Below, in pieces: positions 7,510-15,308 of a DNA stretch of 52,908 bases. This stretch comes from JBDRCU01 sp043821485 (GTDB lineage: Bacteria; Patescibacteriota; Minisyncoccia; 2-02-FULL-40-12; IGHO2-01-FULL-4-A): positions 1 through 52,908 of the forward strand of contig JBDRCU010000010.1 in the NCBI GenBank assembly GCA_043821485.1, in the 5' to 3' direction. The notes under the pieces are model-generated. The model searched no databases. It had not been told where the DNA came from and worked only from the letters and a program-made list of their open reading frames with translations. The translations under genes were made by a program, and so were the position numbers. Position 1 is the stretch's first letter; each line of letters begins with the position of its first letter.

Positions 7510-7875
7510 ATGATACAGTCAGAATCAATATTAAAAGTAGCAGATAATACCGGAGCCAAAAAAGTTGGCGTAATTAGAATTTTGGGAGCTACGCGCAGAA
7601 GATATGCTCAGATTGGAGATATAATGGTAGTCTCTGTAAAAGAAGCAGAACCACGCAAACAGGTTAAAAAGAAGGATATTGTAAAGGCAGTAATAGTACG
7701 CCAGCGCAATAATTATAGAAGAAAAGATGGCAGCTATATCCGTTTTGATGAGAATGCAGTTGTTATTCTTGAAGGTAAAGAACCAAGAGGGGGTCGAATA
7801 TTCGGTCCTATCCCACGAGAGATCAAAGAAAGAGGATTCGATACAATAGCAAGCTTAGCCCCAGAAGTCATATAA
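7510..7875 (+). CDS. rplN: Ribosomal protein uL14
   Basis: 121 residues, the standard length. MIQSESILKVADNTGAKK starts the protein. The conserved VRQRNNYRRKDGSYIRFDEN and the C-terminal GPIPREIKERGF-TIASLAPEV follow. uL14 forms an intersubunit bridge and is the binding site of RsfS. It joins rplX with a TAATATG junction. Confidence 0.98.
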   Translation: MIQSESILKVADNTGAKKVGVIRILGATRRRYAQIGDIMVVSVKEAEPRKQVKKKDIVKAVIVRQRNNYRRKDGSYIRFDENAVVILEGKEPRGGRIFGPIPREIKERGFDTIASLAPEVI

Positions 7876-7876
7876 T

Positions 7877-8197
7877 ATGAATATTAAAACAGGAGACAAT
7901 GTAATAATGTTGCAAGGCAAAGACCGCGGTAAAAAGGGGAAAGTTTTGAATGTTTTGCCACAGACCAAATCAGGATCTGCGCCCCGTATTATTGTAGAAG
8001 GACTTAATACGATTAAGCGCCATCAGAAAGCACGTAAGCAGGGGCAAAAGGGCCAGATAGTTGAGCGTGAGCGTGCAGTGAACATTTCAATCGCTCAGGT
8101 TATTTGTCCTAAGTGCGATAAGCCTTCAAGAGTCGGACATAAGAAGGATGGCAAGAAGAAATTACGTATTTGTAAAAAATGTAATGCAGAATTCTAA
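7877..8197 (+). CDS. rplX: Ribosomal protein uL24 with zinc ribbon
   Basis: 106 residues. A KOW motif lies near the N-terminus (GDNVIMLQGKDRGKKGKVL). The EGLNTIKRHQK segment is canonical. The C-terminal part holds two CxxC pairs (CPKC and CKKC, about residues 78-103) that probably bind zinc, as in several bacterial lineages. uL24 starts assembly of the 50S subunit at the 5' end of 23S rRNA. Confidence 0.97.
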   Translation: MNIKTGDNVIMLQGKDRGKKGKVLNVLPQTKSGSAPRIIVEGLNTIKRHQKARKQGQKGQIVERERAVNISIAQVICPKCDKPSRVGHKKDGKKKLRICKKCNAEF

Positions 8198-8198
8198 T

Positions 8199-8753
8199 AT
8201 GACACCAAGACTTTACGAAAAATATAAAAAAGAAGTGATACCTGCAATGGTTTTAAAGTTTGGTTATGCTAGTGTTATGGCAGTTCCTAAGATTAGTAAG
8301 GTAACTGTAAATATTGGCGTAGGAAGATTCATAAAAGAAAAGAAAATACTTGAACACATAGAAAAAGATCTGGCTACGCTTACAGGGCAAAAGCCTTCTG
8401 TTAGAAAGGCGCGTAAATCAATTGCAGGGTTTAAGGTTAGAGAAGGAATGCCAGTAGGATATATGGCGACCTTGCGGGGGGCTCGTATGTATGATTTTAT
8501 AGATAGACTAATTTCGATAGCATTGCCAAGGTCTAGAGATTTTAGAGGGATTGAGTCTAAGAATATTGATGCTCAAGGCAGTCTAAATCTTGGGGTACGC
8601 GAGCATAGTATATTTCCGGAGATTTCATATGAATCTCTAAAAGATATTTTCAGCTTGCAGATCAATGTAACGACAACAGCGAAGACCCGCGGCGAAGGAC
8701 TGGAACTTCTTAAATTAATGGGATTTCCGATCAGGGAGCCCGAAGAAAAATAA
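8199..8753 (+). CDS. rplE: Ribosomal protein uL5
   Basis: 184 residues from the ATG at 8199 (MTPRLYEKYKKEVIPAM), one base after the rplX stop; an in-frame upstream start at 8148 would overlap rplX by about 50 nt and is rejected. The conserved VGRFIKEKK, TGQKP-VRKARKSIAGFK, RSRDFRGI and FPEISYE motifs are present. uL5 binds 5S rRNA and bridges to the 30S head. Confidence 0.97.
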   Translation: MTPRLYEKYKKEVIPAMVLKFGYASVMAVPKISKVTVNIGVGRFIKEKKILEHIEKDLATLTGQKPSVRKARKSIAGFKVREGMPVGYMATLRGARMYDFIDRLISIALPRSRDFRGIESKNIDAQGSLNLGVREHSIFPEISYESLKDIFSLQINVTTTAKTRGEGLELLKLMGFPIREPEEK

Positions 8754-8754
8754 T

Positions 8755-8940
8755 ATGGCAAGGAAATCAACAATAGCAAAGGCAAAAAGAAAACCAAAGT
8801 ATTCAAGCAGAATAGTTCGACGTTGTTTCATGTGCGGTCGTAAGTTCGGATATATGAGAAAATTTGGTCTTTGTAGAATTCATTTTAGAGAGCTTGCAAG
8901 TGAAGGCTTGCTCCCTGGAATACAAAAATCAAGCTGGTAA
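8755..8940 (+). CDS. rpsN: Ribosomal protein uS14, short zinc-type
   Basis: 61 residues, the length of the zinc-binding (type Z) form. C24 and C27 form the first pair (CFMC) and C40 with H43 the second (CRIH): the last ligand is histidine where cysteine is usual. MRKFGLCRIHFREL and the GLLPGIQKSSW ending are otherwise typical. uS14 sits in the 30S head beside uS3 and uS10. Confidence 0.97.
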   Translation: MARKSTIAKAKRKPKYSSRIVRRCFMCGRKFGYMRKFGLCRIHFRELASEGLLPGIQKSSW

Positions 8941-8958
8941 TTTAATTTAACAAATATC

Positions 8959-9357
8959 ATGAGTCCAATAGCAAATATGCTGACAATCTTAAAGAATGCA
9001 CAAGCAGTAGGAATAGAATCCGTAGCTGTTCCTTTTTCGCGTGTTAAATTCGATATTGCCAATGTATTGCAGGAAAAAGGTCTCATAAAATCAGTTGAGA
9101 AAAAGAAACGCAAAGGAAAGAAGGTTGAGCATGACTTTTTGCATATAGTATTGATGTATAATGATGGCGTTGGAGTAATTAATGGAATCAAGTTAATGTC
9201 TAAGCCATCACGAAGACTGTATGTTAAGAAAGGAGAACTTCATAAAGTAAGACAGGGATATGGAATAGCTATTGTGAGTACCTCTAAAGGAATCATGGAA
9301 GGCAATAATGCTAAGAAAGCAGGAGTTGGCGGAGAAATAATTTTTGAAATTTGGTAA
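8959..9357 (+). CDS. rpsH: Ribosomal protein uS8
   Basis: 132 residues. It starts MSPIANMLTILKNAQAVG and ends with the diagnostic GIAIVSTSKGIM---AKKAGVGGEI sequence. A KRKGKKVEHDF insertion lies in the middle. uS8 binds the central domain of 16S rRNA and, in E. coli, represses the spc operon. Confidence 0.98.
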   Translation: MSPIANMLTILKNAQAVGIESVAVPFSRVKFDIANVLQEKGLIKSVEKKKRKGKKVEHDFLHIVLMYNDGVGVINGIKLMSKPSRRLYVKKGELHKVRQGYGIAIVSTSKGIMEGNNAKKAGVGGEIIFEIW

Positions 9358-9366
9358 TAAATATAT

Positions 9367-9909
9367 ATGAGTAAGATAGGCAAACAACCAATAATAATAC
9401 CGAGCGGCGTCACAGTAACAGTTGGCGAGAATTCTATTACAGTTAAAGGTCCGAAAGGAGAACTTGTGCGGGATATCGTCCCGAATGTTGTAGTTGAGGT
9501 AGAAGGCGAAAGTGTGATCGTAAAGCCAAAGGACGGAGATATAAAACATTCTGCTTTTTGGGGGCTTATGCGTGCACTCATTGCAAATATGGTTGAAGGA
9601 GTAGTAAGTGGTTTTGAAAAAATACTTGAATTCACTGGCGTGGGATACAAAGCAATCGTTCAGGGAGATAATCTTGAGCTTAGTCTCGGATTTTCACATA
9701 CAATTAATGTAAAAGCACCGCAAGGCATAACATTTGAATCAGATAAGAGCAGTATTACAATACGAGGTATAGATAAAGAAGCTGTAGGTCAAATAGCTGC
9801 AGAAATAAGGTCATATCGCAAGCCAGAGCCATATAAAGGAAAAGGTATAAGATATAAGGGTGAGCATATTAGGCGTAAAGTAGGCAAGAAGGCAGCAGGT
9901 ACTGCATAA
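9367..9909 (+). CDS. rplF: Ribosomal protein uL6
   Basis: 180 residues, two copies of the uL6 fold. MSKIGKQPIIIPSGVTV starts it. The second domain ends with the well conserved SYRKPEPYKGKGIRYKGEHI segment followed by RRKVGKKA. uL6 contacts the sarcin-ricin loop region of 23S rRNA. Confidence 0.98.
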   Translation: MSKIGKQPIIIPSGVTVTVGENSITVKGPKGELVRDIVPNVVVEVEGESVIVKPKDGDIKHSAFWGLMRALIANMVEGVVSGFEKILEFTGVGYKAIVQGDNLELSLGFSHTINVKAPQGITFESDKSSITIRGIDKEAVGQIAAEIRSYRKPEPYKGKGIRYKGEHIRRKVGKKAAGTA

Positions 9910-9913
9910 AAAT

Positions 9914-10282
9914 ATGAAACAGACTAAACGAATAAAAAGATTAATAAGGCATAGAAGGGTAAGAGCCAAAATAACAGGGACAAAAGATCGTCCAAGAATT
10001 TGCGTATCCAGAAGCAATAGATATATGAGTGCGCAGATAATAGATGATTCTACAGGTAAGACTCTCGCAAGTACGCATGATATTCCTGCATCTAAAGATA
10101 ATAAGCGTCTAAAAGTAAAAGGAAATAAGTCAGAGCGAGCTAAGGAGGTTGGTGTTAATCTAGCAGAAGCTGCAAAAAAATTAGGAATTAAGAAAGTAGT
10201 GTTTGATAAAGGAGGACATAAATATCATGGCCGAGTCAAAGAGCTTGCAGAAGGATTAAGATCTGGCGGATTAGAATTTTAA
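9914..10282 (+). CDS. rplR: Ribosomal protein uL18
   Basis: 122 residues. The basic N-terminus RRVRAKITGTKDRPRICV and SNRYMSAQIIDD are typical; the C-terminal VVFDKGGHKYHGRVKELAEG ends in the usual GL-F. uL18 binds 5S rRNA with uL5. The ATG follows the rplF stop after four bases. Confidence 0.98.
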   Translation: MKQTKRIKRLIRHRRVRAKITGTKDRPRICVSRSNRYMSAQIIDDSTGKTLASTHDIPASKDNKRLKVKGNKSERAKEVGVNLAEAAKKLGIKKVVFDKGGHKYHGRVKELAEGLRSGGLEF

Positions 10283-10286
10283 TATT

Positions 10287-10856
10287 ATGAAAAATCAAAG
10301 ACCACAACCAAATAAACAGCTAGGTAATCAATTAGATAAACAGTCTAATAAAAAGAATAGGTTTTCAAGCGATCGAAGAAGGTTTAAAAAACGACCACAG
10401 CAGAAGGCGGATTTTGAATCACGTCTATTGGATGTCGCGCGCGTAACTCGTGTTACAAAAGGAGGTAAAAGATTTAGCTTCAGAGCAACCATGGTCATAG
10501 GAGATGGTAAGGGAATGGTTGGAGTTGGAGTTGCACAAGGCAGAGACGTTGCCCAAGCCATGCAGAAGGCGACTCAACAGGCGCGTAAAGCATCAATTAA
10601 GATAAATATAGTCGATGGAACTATTCCGCATGAAACCACATACAAATATCACGGAGCTATTGTAATCATTAAGCCGGCTTCCCCCGGTAGTGGTATTAAA
10701 GCAGGCGGTGCAGTTCGTGTTGTTGCACGTCTTTCAGGTATTGAGAATTTAACTGCTAAGCTTATTAAAAGAACAAGTAATAAGATTAATATTGCACGTG
10801 CTACGATTGAGGCGCTTAAGAGCATGGAGGCGAAGAAGGAAGAAGAAAAAAAATAA
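10287..10856 (+). CDS. rpsE: Ribosomal protein uS5
   Basis: 189 residues. A low-complexity glutamine/asparagine/lysine lead of about 45 residues precedes the canonical part (RVTKGGKRFSFRA, GDGKGMVGVGVAQG, then SPGSGIKAGGAVRVV). It helps form the mRNA entry channel. The next gene is rplO, not rpmD: uL30 is absent, as is usual in Candidate Phyla Radiation genomes. The TAA is followed after one base by the rplO ATG. Confidence 0.98.
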   Translation: MKNQRPQPNKQLGNQLDKQSNKKNRFSSDRRRFKKRPQQKADFESRLLDVARVTRVTKGGKRFSFRATMVIGDGKGMVGVGVAQGRDVAQAMQKATQQARKASIKINIVDGTIPHETTYKYHGAIVIIKPASPGSGIKAGGAVRVVARLSGIENLTAKLIKRTSNKINIARATIEALKSMEAKKEEEKK

Positions 10857-10857
10857 T

Positions 10858-11334
10858 ATGCAATTACATAATATAAAAATAGGAAACAAGAATAAGGCAT
10901 CCAAGCGCGTAGGACGCGGAGGCAAAAGGGGTGCTTATTCAGGACGCGGGATGAAAGGACAGCAGTCTAGATCAGGTTCGAGTATCAAGCCGGGTTTTAG
11001 AGGAGGAGACCAGCCATTGTGGAAAATATTTCCTAAGCTTAGAGGTGCCACCAAGAAAGTAGCAATCAGACATAGAACTTTTTCTATTACACGTCCTCAT
11101 CCTAATACTGTTAACCTGTCTGATCTTGAGAATCATTTTGATGAGGGTTTCACAATAACCAAGAGATCTATTGTTAAGCGAGGTCTTGTATCAATGGGCA
11201 AGAACGGAATCAAGGTACTTGGAACTGGCAATATAACCAAGAAATTTAAGTTTGACGGACTTTTGTTTTCAGATTCAGCACGTAAGAAAATAGAAGAAGC
11301 AGGAGGTACAATAATAGAGAACAAAGGGAAATAG
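10858..11334 (+). CDS. rplO: Ribosomal protein uL15
   Basis: 158 residues from the ATG at 10858; an earlier in-frame ATG at 10792 lies inside rpsE and would give an arginine-rich artefact. The glycine/arginine-rich N-terminus (RVGRGGKRGAYSGRGMKGQQ) and the GFRGGDQPLWKIFPKLRG segment are diagnostic. uL15 occupies the core of the 50S subunit. The 18-nt gap to secY has no recognisable terminator. Confidence 0.97.
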   Translation: MQLHNIKIGNKNKASKRVGRGGKRGAYSGRGMKGQQSRSGSSIKPGFRGGDQPLWKIFPKLRGATKKVAIRHRTFSITRPHPNTVNLSDLENHFDEGFTITKRSIVKRGLVSMGKNGIKVLGTGNITKKFKFDGLLFSDSARKKIEEAGGTIIENKGK

Positions 11335-11352
11335 TATATAATAAGATCTAGT

Positions 11353-12609
11353 ATGAACAGATTATTAAAAGTATTCAAAATCCCAGAGCTCCGCAATAAG
11401 GTATTTTTTGTGCTTGCAATGCTTGTAGTATTTCGTGTAGCAGCAGCGATACCGATTCCCGGAGTTGCAATTGAAGATTTAAGCAGAATTTTGGATAACC
11501 AGTTTTTGATGCTCATCAGTACGTTTACTGGCGGAGGACTGGATAGTTTTTCTATTGTAATGCTTGGTCTTGGTCCTTACATTACTGCATCCATTATTAT
11601 GCAGCTTTTAACTATGATCTTTCCGCAATTGGAGCAGATGTATAAATATGATGGAGAAGCAGGGAAACGTAAATTCAATCAATATTCAAGAATGCTTACA
11701 GTTCCCCTTGCTATTATTCAGGGATTTGCATTTATAGTGCTTCTATCAAGAAACGGCGTACTTGGCGAACTTACCTTATCTGTTTGGATTAACTCCTTGA
11801 TAGTTATTGCTGCTGGTTCGGTATTTTTGATGTGGATTGGAGAATTGATTACGGAGAAGAACATCGGAAATGGAGTATCGCTTATGATTTTTGCAGGAAT
11901 TGTTGCTAATGCGCCGATTTCATTACAGCGAGCATTGACTGACTATACTCCAGAGCGACTCTTCCCTTATATAGCATTCGTTGTGATAGCCATTATTGTT
12001 ATTGCAGGAGTTGTATACTTGACCGAAGGTCAACGCAATATTCCTATTAACTACGCTAAGCGCGTTAGAGGCAATAGAATGTTTGGGGGGGTGTCTACGT
12101 ATTTACCTATGCGTGTAAACAATGCAGGTGTTATGCCTATCATTTTTGCTTTATCAATTCTGTTATTCCCTGGAATGATTGCAAGCTTTTTCGCTGGTTC
12201 GGGTAATAATTTTGTTGCGAGCGCAGGGACTGCAGTTGCCAATTTTTTGCAGAATGCATTTGTATATGGCGCTTTCTATTTTCTTCTTGTTGTTGTCTTT
12301 ACCTATTTTTACACTGCTATTACATTTGATCCCAAGTCAATTTCTGAAAATATTCAAAAACAAGGAGGCTATGTTCCAGGAATCAGGCCGGGCCATCCCA
12401 CTGCGCAATTTTTAACACATTTACTTAATCGTATTACTCTTGTAGGCGCGCTATTTTTGGGTCTCATTGCTGTACTTCCTCAAGTTGTTCAGGGATTTAC
12501 AAGTGTTACTGTATTTACAATTGGAGGTACTTCTATTCTGATTGTTGTTTCAGTTGTTTTGGAAATGATGAAGTCAGTTGATGCCCAGATCTCAATGTAT
12601 GAGTATTAA
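11353..12609 (+). CDS. secY: Protein translocase subunit SecY
   Basis: 418 residues with ten predicted membrane segments. It begins with a short cytosolic lead then FVLAMLVVFRVAAAIPIPGV. The LGLGPYITASIIMQLL helix is the highly conserved TM2 region, and GNGVSLMIFAGI and RVNNAGVMPIIFALS are family signatures. SecY is the membrane channel for exported and membrane proteins, here serving the many signal-anchored surface proteins in this window. It lies at its usual place at the end of the spc-type cluster. Confidence 0.98.
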   Translation: MNRLLKVFKIPELRNKVFFVLAMLVVFRVAAAIPIPGVAIEDLSRILDNQFLMLISTFTGGGLDSFSIVMLGLGPYITASIIMQLLTMIFPQLEQMYKYDGEAGKRKFNQYSRMLTVPLAIIQGFAFIVLLSRNGVLGELTLSVWINSLIVIAAGSVFLMWIGELITEKNIGNGVSLMIFAGIVANAPISLQRALTDYTPERLFPYIAFVVIAIIVIAGVVYLTEGQRNIPINYAKRVRGNRMFGGVSTYLPMRVNNAGVMPIIFALSILLFPGMIASFFAGSGNNFVASAGTAVANFLQNAFVYGAFYFLLVVVFTYFYTAITFDPKSISENIQKQGGYVPGIRPGHPTAQFLTHLLNRITLVGALFLGLIAVLPQVVQGFTSVTVFTIGGTSILIVVSVVLEMMKSVDAQISMYEY

Positions 12610-12611
12610 AA

Positions 12612-13301
12612 ATGGATACTAATAAGACTAAAGAAGTTGTAATTTTCATAGCACCCCCTGGTGCCGGCAAGGGAACCCAAACGAATATTATAGAAGATAA
12701 ACTGGGATATACCCATATAGAAAGCTCAAAGGTAATTGAGGGGAAATTTAATGATGGAGATCAGAAGGATCCTCGTATAATTGAAGCGCGTGAACAATGG
12801 CATTCAGGGGAACTGGTTAATCCGGAATCAGTTACTATGTGGATGACAGAAAAGATGAAGGAAGTTTTTAAAAGGGGTGAGAGTATAATCCTTTCTGGTT
12901 CTCCAAGAACACTTTATGAGGCAGAAGAGGAAGTACCACTTCTAGAAGAGCTATATGGTAAAGATAATATCAAGGTTTTTCATATAACTTTGCCGGAAGA
13001 GGAATCGATTAGACGCAATTCCAAGAGACGAATATGTAAAGCAGAGAGACATCCAATTCCGGACATTCCAAGATATAAGGATATTGATGGATGTCCATGG
13101 GATGGATCAGAAGTTACCACAAGAGCATTAGATAACCCGGAGGTTATTAAAGAGCGTCTTAAAGAGTACAAGAATAGAACAGAGCCAGTTATTAAATATA
13201 TGATAGATAGGGGATATTCAATTATAGAGATCAATGGAAATGAAAGTATCGAAAGCGTGTCTCATGAAATATTGAAATATTTTAATCATGATACAGATTA
13301 A
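12612..13301 (+). CDS. adk: Adenylate kinase, divergent
   Basis: 229 residues, converting ATP and AMP to two ADP. The P-loop reads APPGAGKGTQ (about 14-23; alanine replaces the usual first glycine). SGSPRT corresponds to the GFPRT motif. The LID region RRICKAERHPIPDIPRYKD then CPWDG keeps only two of the four cysteines found in zinc-containing LIDs, and RALDNPE-I--RL-EY stands for the R-DD-xE motif. It starts two bases after secY and overlaps map by 14 nt. The secY-adk-map order supports the name. Confidence 0.93.
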   Translation: MDTNKTKEVVIFIAPPGAGKGTQTNIIEDKLGYTHIESSKVIEGKFNDGDQKDPRIIEAREQWHSGELVNPESVTMWMTEKMKEVFKRGESIILSGSPRTLYEAEEEVPLLEELYGKDNIKVFHITLPEEESIRRNSKRRICKAERHPIPDIPRYKDIDGCPWDGSEVTTRALDNPEVIKERLKEYKNRTEPVIKYMIDRGYSIIEINGNESIESVSHEILKYFNHDTD

Positions 13302-14061
13302 AAATAAAAAAGAGCTGGAGCTCATGGCTGAAAGTGGGAGTATACTTGCAGGCATAATAAAGGAGTTGAGAAATATTGCAAAACCCGGAATGACAACAAA
13401 AGAATTAGATAGGCTCGCTTCCGAGCTTGTTTTGTTTCATGAAGTCAAACCCGCATTCTTAAAATATAATGGATTCCCTTCAACAGTTTGCCTTTCTGTA
13501 AACGAAGAACTTGTACATGGAGTTCCTTCAGAAAAAGTATTGAAAGAAGGAGATCTATTGAGTATTGATATGGGGGTTATCTATAAAGAATTTTATTCAG
13601 ATAGCGCAACTACATTTCCAGTGCTTGGAGTAATGTCATACGATGAATGGAAGGAAAAGAATCCCGAAGCACACAAGTTAATTTCTGTTACAGAAGAATC
13701 TTTGTACGCGGGTATTAAACAAGCTATAGTCGGCAATCACATAGGTGATATTTCCACGGCAGTGCAAACCATCGTCGAGCGCAATAACTTCAGTATTATT
13801 CGTGACCTTGTGGGTCATGGCATAGGAAGAGACTTGCACGAAGATCCACCTGTTCCGAATTTCAGCAAAGCAGATAAAGGCCCAGAGCTTCAATCCGGCA
13901 TGGTAATAGCAATCGAGCCAATGGTTGCAATAGGCGATAGGCATATAGAAGTCATGTCAGATGGTTTTACATATAAAATGAAAGACAATTCCTTGTCAGC
14001 TCATTTTGAGCATACAGTAGCTATCACAGAAAAAGGTCCGAAGATATTGACGAAAGCTTAG
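13288..14061 (+). CDS. map: Methionine aminopeptidase, type I
   Basis: 257 residues; removes N-terminal methionine from new proteins. The metal ligands are visible: the two aspartates in SIDMGV and YSDSATTF, the histidine in GHGIGRDLHEDP, and the glutamates in AIEPM and FEHTVAI. The second aspartate is followed by serine-alanine rather than the more usual glycine or alanine pattern, within family variation. It overlaps the end of adk by 14 nt, so the two are translationally linked. It closes the ribosomal unit. Confidence 0.97.
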   Translation: MIQIKNKKELELMAESGSILAGIIKELRNIAKPGMTTKELDRLASELVLFHEVKPAFLKYNGFPSTVCLSVNEELVHGVPSEKVLKEGDLLSIDMGVIYKEFYSDSATTFPVLGVMSYDEWKEKNPEAHKLISVTEESLYAGIKQAIVGNHIGDISTAVQTIVERNNFSIIRDLVGHGIGRDLHEDPPVPNFSKADKGPELQSGMVIAIEPMVAIGDRHIEVMSDGFTYKMKDNSLSAHFEHTVAITEKGPKILTKA

Positions 14062-14065
14062 GGTA

Positions 14066-14240
14066 GGGGCTTTTGCGTTTTAACTCATGCGTTATATATA
14101 AATTTCGCGAGCCCAGTGTGCGAACTAAATTTTGTTCGTGCGGACTCTTCGCCGCCATCTCACAAAATTTGTTCGCACACTAGGTCCATAATAGCTTACT
14201 TAGCATAACGAGAATGCTAAACGCACAACGCAAAAGCCTC
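14066..14240. repeat. Nested inverted-repeat element of about 175 bp
   Basis: Terminal arms GGCTTTTGCGTT (14068-14079) and its exact complement (14227-14238) enclose two further hairpins: a 20-bp stem of 14115-14135 with 14162-14181 (one bulged T) and TTAGCAT/ATGCTAA (14200-14220). No reading frame uses it. It could be a miniature transposable or REP-like element, or a complex transcription end for the ribosomal unit. Confidence 0.65.
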
Positions 14241-14274
14241 CATTTTCTCGCTCATCATTTGATCAAATTATTAG

Positions 14275-14298
14275 AAAACCCTTTAAAATAAGGGTTTT
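14275..14298. terminator. Intrinsic terminator, possibly bidirectional
   Basis: AAAACCCTT (14275-14283) and AAGGGTTTT (14290-14298) form a 9-bp stem with a T-rich 3' arm, and A-rich sequence on the other side. It separates the ribosomal unit and the inverted-repeat element from the promoter at 14306. Confidence 0.65.
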
Positions 14299-14305
14299 AT
14301 TGGTA

Positions 14306-14335
14306 TTGACAAATGATAAAATAATATGGTATAAT
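14306..14335 (+). promoter_or_regulatory. Consensus sigma-70 promoter of GC-rich island 1
   Basis: TTGACA (14306-14311) and TATAAT (14330-14335) are both perfect consensus, with an 18-bp spacer and TG just before the -10. Transcription would start near 14342, leaving a leader of about 320 nt before the gene at 14664. Confidence 0.85.
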
Positions 14336-14402
14336 ATAGTCACAATTAAAATCTAGTTTAGGGTACTAGAAAGGCCGAAAGGCAAAAAGAGGAGAAAGCA
14401 AT

Positions 14403-14449
14403 AAAAGGCAATATGCGCTTTTTCTTCGAAAAATCACATATTGCCTTTT
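14403..14449 (+). terminator. Terminator or attenuator hairpin in the island 1 leader
   Basis: A perfect 13-bp stem (14403-14415 with 14437-14449) carries an inner TTTTT/AAAAA stem with a TTCG turn, and ends in a T-run. It lies about 60 nt after the promoter and far before the first start codon, the position of a transcription attenuator or of a short independent RNA. Confidence 0.6.
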
Positions 14450-14533
14450 TAGATAGACCAGAAACACAGCAAAGAAAGATCATTAACAATTGAATAGCGT
14501 TTGCAAATAACATGACTTGTTTGCAGTCGCTAG

Positions 14534-14635
14534 CGCACAAATTTTAAGGTTTGTGCGTGTAGGTTATGCCCCGCGTCCGTTTTACAGACGGACATGTAGG
14601 GGACCGAATAGAGAGGATCGCGCATAGTGTGCGAT
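14534..14635 (+). promoter_or_regulatory. Three consecutive leader hairpins before the island 1 gene
   Basis: CGCACAAA/TTTGTGCG (14534-14557), a two-part stem CCCC..GTCCGT with ACGGAC..GGGG (14569-14602), and ATCGC-G-CA with TG-T-GCGAT (14617-14635, one G-U pair). The density of stems suggests a structured 5' leader; the ligand or partner is unknown. Confidence 0.5.
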
Positions 14636-14663
14636 TCAAATTCAAAACGATAGGAGAAGAAAA

Positions 14664-15089
14664 ATGAAACAGAAGTGGAACGTTGTGGCTCTGAGGCGGA
14701 GACTTTCCAACCAGATATGTGTACTGCAGGGGTACTTGGTGCTCCCCCCAAGGTACACCTGGAGGATGAAGGAGGTTACCCGTCGCCTGGAAGAGGTTTG
14801 TATCTCCTCCGTGGGAGAGAAACTTCCGACCGTACAGGACGGGAGGGTCGTATTTCCGGCAGGCGAGGTGTTCATCTCGTCTAGCAGGAGGCCCAAGCAC
14901 CAGGGGTTCTTCTTGGAGCTACCGAAGGAAGTACCTCTCTACATCAATGTTCATACTAGTCCAACTTCCCCGGGAAGGGGAGATAAGGTGAGTTGGACGA
15001 CAAGCGACGGCGAAACCGGTGCCGGCATGATGATCTCCCATGAGACCATTCAGGAAGGTAGGGACGGGATCAAGGAATTGATCTTCTAG
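14664..15089 (+). CDS. Unknown GC-rich gene with strong Shine-Dalgarno site (island 1)
   Basis: 141 residues, no family recognised. AGGAG (14652-14656) is 7 nt before the ATG, unlike most genes here. Codon choice is GC-rich (CTC, GGG, CCG, ACC, GTC), clearly different from the AT-rich neighbours, and the protein is basic at its start (RRRL) with two cysteines and no membrane segment or signal peptide. It is flanked by a structured leader and a structured 3' region. Composition, Shine-Dalgarno use and isolation suggest recent acquisition, perhaps from a phage or other mobile element, but I have no homology to support a function. Confidence 0.65.
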   Translation: MKQKWNVVALRRRLSNQICVLQGYLVLPPRYTWRMKEVTRRLEEVCISSVGEKLPTVQDGRVVFPAGEVFISSSRRPKHQGFFLELPKEVPLYINVHTSPTSPGRGDKVSWTTSDGETGAGMMISHETIQEGRDGIKELIF

Positions 15090-15142
15090 TCATCCCATCC
15101 GGTGTCGCGCGTGGGTAGATAATACATCTTAGTTCATTCACC

Positions 15143-15304
15143 GGGAGACGATTTACAACAAGTAATACAACAGTCTCCCACCCACTTGAGTACTTGAAGA
15201 ATCGAGTGTTCAAGCGGGAGGTTAAGTGAATTTCACAGAGTTGGTTAGTGAGGAGTACCCTAAAAATTTTCTATTTTGACCTCACTGCCAGCTTTGTGGA
15301 ATTC
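15143..15304 (+). other. Structured RNA region: three consecutive stems
   Basis: GGGAGAC/GTCTCCC (15143-15149 with 15173-15179); a 14-bp stem with one A-C mismatch and a tandem G-U pair (15181-15194 with 15205-15218); and a stem of about 24 bp (15228-15253 with 15280-15304) whose DNA arms differ at several positions that would still pair in RNA as G-U. Preference for wobble over mismatch points to an RNA structure. It may be a 3' region of the upstream gene, a separate small RNA, or the leader of the glycosyltransferase operon. Confidence 0.55.
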
Positions 15305-15308
15305 ATAG

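Noticed and set aside
14530..14900. Several minus-strand open frames over GC-rich island 1
   Set aside because: The plus-strand frame has a consensus promoter, a Shine-Dalgarno site and the terminator on its side. The minus frames are a product of the high GC content.
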